DNA from: Lojkania enalia
Lineage: Eukaryota; Ascomycota; Dothideomycetes; Pleosporales
Direction of reading: 5' to 3'
Assembly (NCBI GenBank): GCA_010094045.1
Contig: ML986588.1
Coordinates: 310,001-374,000, forward strand
Length of the DNA: 64,000 bases
The notes beneath the pieces are model-generated. The model ran no database searches. It was not told where the DNA came from and worked only from the letters and a program-made list of their open reading frames with translations. The translations under genes were made by a program, and so were the position numbers. Shown here piece after piece: positions 58,637-64,000 of the stretch. Numbering within the stretch: position 1 is the stretch's first letter; each line of letters begins with the position of its first letter.

Positions 58637-60166
58637 ATGGCTACTTATCCAACTCGTGTGAATGGGCTCCTACCATGTGGAATTTGTCCGAAAGGATTTA
58701 AGACTCACCAGACATTCAAGTAAGGCATACAAGTAGTAGGAAATAGGCTATACTTAACTAATATATGTAGTCAACATCGTAAAACGCATTCAAAGCCTTT
58801 CGAATGCAAAACATGCAAGCGTCGATTCGCGTTACGAGCGGATGTTTCTCGACATATGAGAACCCAGCATCAAATAGTCATCACGAAATACTTCTGCGAG
58901 GCGCCAGGGTGCATATACAAAGCAACGCGGAAGGACAATTTGCAGCAGCATCAGCGCCGGAAACACAAGGTCCTGGGTAGCCCTCAGCCTCACCAGTCTA
59001 AGGAAAGCACTCCGTTGGAAATTATAGACTCATACCGGGGCACTGGAGGCCGTAATGAGTTCTTAGAAGCAGCCTCAGCAGGACAAGTCAAGCTTTTAAA
59101 ACTGGCACTCGGCTCGGGAGTTGGAATATCAATGAAGGGAGATGACGGCTCAACTGCTCTTCATTGTGCGGCAAGAACAGGACAGTTGAGTGCCCTTGAA
59201 TACCTGCTACGTCACAAAGCGAATATTGAGGCGCAAAACGAATGTGGAAGAACCCCTCTGCATGAGGCCATTAAGGGAGGACATAAGGAGGCGACGAAGC
59301 TCCTGCTGACCCTTGGAGCAGATGCACAAGTGCTTGATAATAGGGGACGCTCGGTTTTATACTACGCGGTCGAAGTAGGGCAGCTTAGTCTGTTTAGAAT
59401 TTTATTTGAGCATATTGGGCCTGGTCATGTCCAAAAAGGATCCTTGAAAACGGCGCTTCATATAGCAGCAAATGCAGGGAAGACCTCTATACTGCAGTTC
59501 ATACTCTCGCAATGGCAATTCGATATCAGATCAAAAAGCGATATGGTGAATGCGTCACTGCATCTAGCCGTGGAGAAAGGTTATCCGGGAACGGTGCAGA
59601 TGTTACTTGACGGGGGCGCTGACGTCAACGCGCAGGGTGGACGCTACGGCAACGCACTCCAGGCGGCTTCATCTGAAGGCCACGAGCAGATTGTGAGGCT
59701 GCTGGTTGACAAAGGCGCCNNNNNNNNNNNNNNNNNNNNNNNNNNNNNNNNNNNNNNNNNNNNNNNNNNNNNNNNNNNNNNNNNNNNNNNNNNNNNNNNN
59801 NNNNNNNNNNNNNNNNNNNNNNNNNNNNNNNNNNNNNNNNNNNNNNNNNNNNNNNNNNNNNNNNNNNNNNNNNNNNNNNNNNNNNNNNNNNNNNNNNNNN
59901 NNNNNNNNNNNNNNNNNNNNNNNNNNNNNNNNNNNNNNNNNNNNNNNNNNNNNNNNNNNNNNNNNNNNNNNNNNNNNNNNNNNNNNNNNNNNNNNNNNNN
60001 NNNNNNNNNNNNNNNNNNNNNNNNNNNNNNNNNNNNNNNNNNNNNNNNNNNNNNNNNNNNNNNNGTCAACGCGCAGGGTGGACGCTACGGCAACGCACTC
60101 CAGGCGGCTTCATTAAACGGCCACGAGCAGATTGTGAGGCTGCTGGTTGACAAAGGCGCGACATGA
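58637..60166 (+). CDS. C2H2 zinc-finger plus ankyrin-repeat protein, interrupted by an assembly gap
   Basis: Exons 58637-58719 and 58771-60166 (51 bp intron) give 492 codons, including 115 unknown ones in the gap. Three C2H2 fingers span residues ~14-100: CGICPKGF..QHRKTH, CKTCKRRF..RHMRTQH and CEAPGCIY..HQRRKH. The intron splits finger one and its junction restores it. Ankyrin repeats follow: STALHCAARTGQLSALEYLL, RTPLHEAIKGGHKEATKLLL, SVLYYAVEVGQLSLFRILF, TALHIAANAGKTSILQFIL, ASLHLAVEKGYPGTVQMLL, then near-identical units reading VNAQGGRYGNALQAAS..GHEQIVRLLVDKGA. TGA follows directly after the last unit. In fungi, such fresh repeats are typical of HET/NACHT-type recognition proteins; joined to zinc fingers the role is unknown. 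Real length is unknown because of the gap. Confidence 0.8.
59624..60160 (+). repeat. Near-identical ankyrin-encoding tandem repeats flanking the gap
   Basis: The 96 bp at 59624-59719 and at 60065-60160 differ at only 5 positions by direct comparison. Four of these fall in two adjacent codons, Ser-Glu versus Leu-Asn, just before the conserved Gly-His; the fifth is the last base. The natural ankyrin unit would be 99 bp. The intervening units were evidently not assembled. Confidence 0.9.
59720..60064. other. Assembly gap (345 N)
   Basis: Run of 345 undetermined bases inside the ankyrin array. The offset between the flanking copies is 441 bp, which is not a multiple of 99, so the gap length is probably an estimate. 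Confidence 0.95.
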
Positions 60167-61535
60167 TCTACAGAGGAGAGTAACTCTCTGGTACGATAAA
60201 AGTAATACTACCTAGCGATCATGTCAAGTCAGTGGGAACACTTATATCATTATTATTTATTATATTATATTTATTATTCTCTCTATTTTATAGAGGGCCG
60301 GGGATCAGCATAAATATATAGCTTGCCAATTTGCCACAGCGAAGCTTCGAGCACACTTCCGATCATGTGACAAGAATCCACGTGTAGAATCACCTATAGC
60401 GCATATGAAGTCTAATAGTCTTCATGCCTGCTTATGTGTGATATGCCACAGTTATTTAAGTGATTTCTAGCAAGAACTTGCAACCACAAGGAGGAAGGGC
60501 GGCCGACCCACACCGGCCATGGCTTTGTGAGGTGGCGAACTATGGAGGATATTTTCAATAAGTTAGCCGGAGGCATGGCTATGATTGAATTAGATCGCAA
60601 TGCTGTAGCGCTCGGGTTAGCCCGCCTACCAAGACTACGAACAGCCACAAGCTTAACCGTAATACTGTAATTAAATTGCACCTAATAATTGTATGGGATA
60701 TATAGGGCCGTTGATTCTAGATAGTAGTATTGCAAGAACAGAATAATATTTCGATATTAAAAAAGCGCTCTCTATAGAGTAGATGTAACAACGATAATGC
60801 GAGCGTAGCTTCGTTAAGTGGGGATGATCCCCCAAGGGTGTCACTGTCGTATACAAGGTGTGCACTGAGTTCTTCTGGGAGAGTAGGAGGGTCTAGCGAT
60901 TCTCAAACAGAGATGGTGAATTAATCAAATTGACTAAGTTACGAAGAACTAAAATTAAGGGAGTCGTGAGTCACTGAATACTATATAGTACTTCCCCTGA
61001 ATCCCAGTTGTTCAGCATTCAGTATCTACTAAACGCTAATCCTCAAAGTTTAGTGATCAGTTACTGCTAAGCACTTAGACATTCTATTAACGTGATCTAC
61101 TGTCACGTAATTAGGTTATGCTCTGCTTCAGGCCCTAAGTTTAGGCCCTCGCTTCTACGCCGCTCCTGGTCCCAGGGTTCAACGGGCTCTAATGTTTCTC
61201 CTTTTTTTGGTCCTTCTACAGTGGTTGTGACAAGCTTTTAGATAGAAGGGCCTAGGGGTTCTAGGAGTAGTCCAGCCCATGACTTTTATAGAATGATAGG
61301 AAATATTAACGCGCGCACAAATTCTGAGTGCTTAAAGTTAAAATATCTTGTATATATTTTTTGGGGGGCATAGGGGGTTTTTCGCTACGCAGGGAGGGAC
61401 GTTGTCAAATCATCTCATCGATCACTTTGTGCGATAGATGGAGAGTTAAATATCGATCAAATTGCTTGACATTACTTACCTATACTAAAGAAAAACATCT
61501 CCCCACCCAATGACTACTTACTGTACATATGTCAT
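60167..61535. other. AT-rich, gene-poor region
   Basis: 1.37 kb with a TTATTATATT-rich patch at 60250-60290 and stretches around 60960-61300 that look like an old mobile-element or gene remnant. No transposase, terminal repeats or coding region could be recognised. Minus-strand frame 60412-60681 has no recognisable homology. Confidence 0.4.
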
Positions 61536-62480
61536 TTAGTCATTAATGCCGAGACAGAAGCACTCGGTACCACAAAAATCACATTCCCAGCCGTCACGAC
61601 CATCAGAGTAAGCGGTATTCTCCTTTCCGACAATGCCTAATGGAGTAGATGACCCCTGGAAGGGTGAAGAGGGAAGCGCGGGATTATAGACTGATGGGTT
61701 CGTGATGATCGTCTCTTCTTCGCTGGTTCGCGCTATGTGTGAATTCGACAATGAGAACGGTAGACGATTCATCAAATCCGCTTCCTGTGTAGCTGGCAAA
61801 GGAATGACTGAAGTAGGGGACGGCCGGGTAGAGACGCGTATGGGACATGGGGTGCTTACAGGGTATTTAGGAGATGGATGCTGCAGTGATTCCAGCCGCT
61901 TACTAAAAGAGTCAATTGGCTTGAGGTTGCAAAGTTGCCTCTCAATCGTGCCAATACTAAACTCCTGAGAGGGGGAGGTCTCTCTAACTAATGCTAGGGG
62001 CGTTATTTGACGATCGGGGACGGCGTCTGACGCGACTGCGCGCTTCTCCGACTCTTGTCTAGCGCTTTCAACACTCTCTATAGCGAGAATAACATAGTAT
62101 CGCATCTCCGCGCGGCTAGGCTTCGATTCTTTGCATACCCAATAGGCATCAGCGATGTTATTAAGAAGCTGAAGAACTTGCTTCGCCTTGTCAGCTGCCA
62201 TTCCCTCTACGTTGTCTTTCATCTTCTGTTCCAGCACGTACATACTACCTTTGACGTTTTTGAGATAGGGATCCTTTTTCTCATCAACGTAGCCCGATTT
62301 GCAGAGTTTGCAGTCAGCGGTGAGTACTTTCGAATTGTTGGAAAAATCGTAGCGGTCTTCGCCCATGTTCTCAAGAGTGGGCAAGCATAGATTAGTGGGC
62401 CCACAAAATAACCCTATTCGACGAACGAATCTATACGACATGTGCCCGCACGCGTAGAAGATGTTATCGAGGATGCACAT
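61536..62480 (-). CDS. Hypothetical protein with Cys-containing ends
   Basis: Single frame, 314 aa from Met at 62480 (the frame opens 12 codons earlier at 62516). The N-terminus, MCILDNIFYACGHMSYRFVR then LFCGPTNLCL, resembles fungal proteins that begin with a C-x(n)-Y-x-CGH metal-binding-like segment; two more Cys follow in ADCKLCKSGYVDEK. The centre is helical (LEQKMKDNVEGMAADKAKQV) and then Ser/Pro-rich and likely disordered. The extreme C-terminus has a CDFCGTECFCLG cluster. A zinc-binding role is possible but not shown. No known family was recognised. Codon structure stays open in an otherwise AT-rich neighbourhood, which supports it being real. A first exon upstream cannot be excluded. 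Confidence 0.6.
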   Translation of the reverse strand: MCILDNIFYACGHMSYRFVRRIGLFCGPTNLCLPTLENMGEDRYDFSNNSKVLTADCKLCKSGYVDEKKDPYLKNVKGSMYVLEQKMKDNVEGMAADKAKQVLQLLNNIADAYWVCKESKPSRAEMRYYVILAIESVESARQESEKRAVASDAVPDRQITPLALVRETSPSQEFSIGTIERQLCNLKPIDSFSKRLESLQHPSPKYPVSTPCPIRVSTRPSPTSVIPLPATQEADLMNRLPFSLSNSHIARTSEEETIITNPSVYNPALPSSPFQGSSTPLGIVGKENTAYSDGRDGWECDFCGTECFCLGIND

Positions 62481-62516
62481 TCTATGTATTAGATTGAGAA
62501 TTTTAGCAATCGACAA

Positions 62517-62918
62517 TGATTCGGTACACTCTTCGCCTACGAAAACCCTCCCTCATAATACAAATGTGTGAACGAGCCTGAATACAAAGTAGGGCAGTTC
62601 GGACTTGTTCTTATACATTTTCTGAAGGTCAACATTGTGGAAGTTATTGGAAAATTTATGAAAGACATTGTGAGGCTAGATCAAAATATGGAACACGCTA
62701 AAGGCTTGATAAAGGCTTGATAGACAAAAGGCTATTTCTGGTAGTTCTTAAATGCAAGACAAGCTCCGACTTGAAGCTTATGGTATCAATAATTCGCAAA
62801 ATTTTGTGATCCGCCCGCACATACCCATTCCAATGTGACGTTTAATAAACCGTTGAAAGGAGATGTATTCCAACTCCTCAAACTATACCGACCCATGGCA
62901 TCTGTTAAAGGTCTTGGT
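62517..62918. other. Spacer between hypothetical protein and galactokinase
   Basis: About 400 bp, AT-rich, holding the promoter of the hypothetical gene and the 3' flank of galactokinase. No gene recognised. Confidence 0.45.
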
Positions 62919-64000
62919 TTATACCACACTGTCTCCAAGGACCTTGAAGATCATGCTACCACTACCGGGTTTGCTGACAACGACCGCTTCCTTCAACTTC
63001 TCCTCAGTCATGTCTGGAAACTTCTTGCGATAATATTTCTCTTCCCAGATCTTTTTGACCGCATCCACCTTATCATTGGCTACCAAGTGCACACTACAAC
63101 CTCCCCATCCCGCTCCAGTCAATCTGCTTCCAGAAGAACCTGCGCTACGGGCTAGGTCGCACAGTTCGTCAAGTTCCGGGCAACTACAATCGTATATGTC
63201 ACGGCAGGACGCCTGCGTATCATTCATCAGCTCGCCAAGGGAAGATAGGAGCTCCTTGCCGTTTTCGGAGGGGGAAGAAAGTAGTTGACGGAACTTTATC
63301 ACACGAAGAGCCTCGCCGAATACGTGAAGAGCACGCTGTCGCAGCATGAAGTTCTCCGCACGAACTGGAAACTTCGACATGAACCTCTGGTTAAGCTCTT
63401 CCTCCGACATGCCTAGCAATGCCGTAATCTCTCCTCTTGAATAACCCTTTTCTTGAGGTAGATAGTCTGCGGTAAGTTGAATAAGCTTCTGAAGCTGTGA
63501 CTCAAACTCTGCAACTGAGGTTTTCGTATTATCTGCAATACCCTCTTTTTCCTCGAAGTAAGTATCATGAAAACCACGAAGACTGACTCCGAGAGGAGAC
63601 GAATCCTTTGGAAGCTCTCGCTTCAATCCAAAGGCTTTGGCAAGAAACACTGCGGCTAACGTGCATTCAACTACGCGAAGGTTGTAACACACCGGTGCTG
63701 TGACATGTTTATCGGCAGTAACGAAACTCTGTGCTGTGACGAATGTCAGTTCGGGATCCGTTTGCGGAAAGTCAATCGTTGTAAAATTGAGGTTCGGTTT
63801 GAAAGTAACATATAGGGCGGTGCCACGGAGCGAGAAGACCGAAGCTGCTTGGTCCATGCTATCTCAACGGTTAGCACTAATGTAACTAGCGTAGGATAGA
63901 CATACCCTCCTGAGTTGACACCGACGGCACGCTCAGAAACAATAGCGAGTTCGCAAAGCTCTTGTTTGTCTACCTTGGCTTCTCCATTTGCTTTCAGCAC
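62919..64000 (-). CDS. GAL1: Galactokinase, 3' part (5' end outside the window)
   Basis: Two exons are visible: 64000-63906 (continuing beyond the window) and 63858-62919, joined over a 47 bp intron. The join restores VGVNSGGMDQAAS, the second GHMP/galactokinase signature with its catalytic Asp. Further hallmarks are VTAPVCYNLRVVECTLAA, SKFPVRAENFMLRQRALHVF and the C-terminal glycine-rich motif SRLTGAGWGGCSVHLV. At least 344 aa are covered, ending in MIFKVLGDSVV. The enzyme phosphorylates galactose to galactose-1-phosphate in the Leloir pathway in the cytosol. The missing N-terminus would carry the galactose-binding and first signature. No other GAL gene is in view. Confidence 0.95.

Noticed and set aside
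60960..61300. Possible transposon remnant with short repeated words (ttcagcattcagta, ggccctaagtttaggccc)
   Set aside because: No terminal inverted repeats, target-site duplication or transposase similarity could be shown by eye.

Overview
The window is nuclear DNA of a filamentous ascomycete (Pezizomycotina); I cannot fix the class from sequence alone. Genes lie on both strands. Most carry one to four short GT-AG introns (about 43-65 bp, often with a CTAAC/CTGAC-like branch site), and the protein families are typically fungal: Zn2Cys6 regulators, MCT-type MFS permeases, choline oxidase, HMT1-like ABC transporters and HET/NB-ARC remnants. I found no tRNA, rRNA or CRISPR array.

Region 1-13.6 kb: a TUDOR-domain (hypervirulence-associated type) protein, then a compact group of MFS transporter, two short-chain dehydrogenases (SDRs) read divergently from a shared 0.9 kb spacer, and a Zn2Cys6 regulator. 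This looks like a small catabolic or biosynthetic cluster of unknown substrate. An ARA2-like aldo/keto reductase follows.

Region 13.9-38.98 kb: betaine-aldehyde dehydrogenase and choline oxidase are divergently arranged and together would convert choline to glycine betaine. After them come housekeeping genes: TATA-binding protein, a peroxisomal-type FAD amine/amino-acid oxidase, an OMS1-like mitochondrial methyltransferase, a GDS1-like winged-helix regulator, a DUF2235 alpha/beta hydrolase, acetolactate synthase catalytic subunit (with a perfect Gcn4/CPC1-type TGAGTCA upstream) and a TRAPPC12-like TPR protein.

Region 39.9-49.3 kb: more conserved genes: a DUF7918-like protein, a U2SURP/SR140-like splicing factor, an unrecognised conserved protein, dolichol-phosphate mannosyltransferase and a haloacid-dehalogenase-like hydrolase.

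Region 49.8-62.5 kb is the accessory part. It holds a full-length but catalytically divergent HMT1-like half-ABC transporter, then an AT-rich gene-poor tract. Two degraded immune/allorecognition-type genes lie head to head in that tract: a HET-TPR relic on the minus strand and an NB-ARC relic on the plus strand, both with stops at conserved Trp, Gln or Arg positions that fit C-to-T mutation (RIP-like). Next is a divergent pair, a C2H2 zinc-finger gene and a gene joining three C2H2 fingers to ankyrin repeats. Two almost identical ankyrin units flank an assembly gap in the second gene. A cysteine-flanked protein of unknown function and the 3' part of galactokinase complete the window.

My best candidate for something undescribed is the 55-60 kb stretch: HET and NB-ARC relics next to an intact C2H2-ankyrin gene with a recently homogenised repeat array. 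Gene models were spliced by eye; exon coordinates are in each entry.
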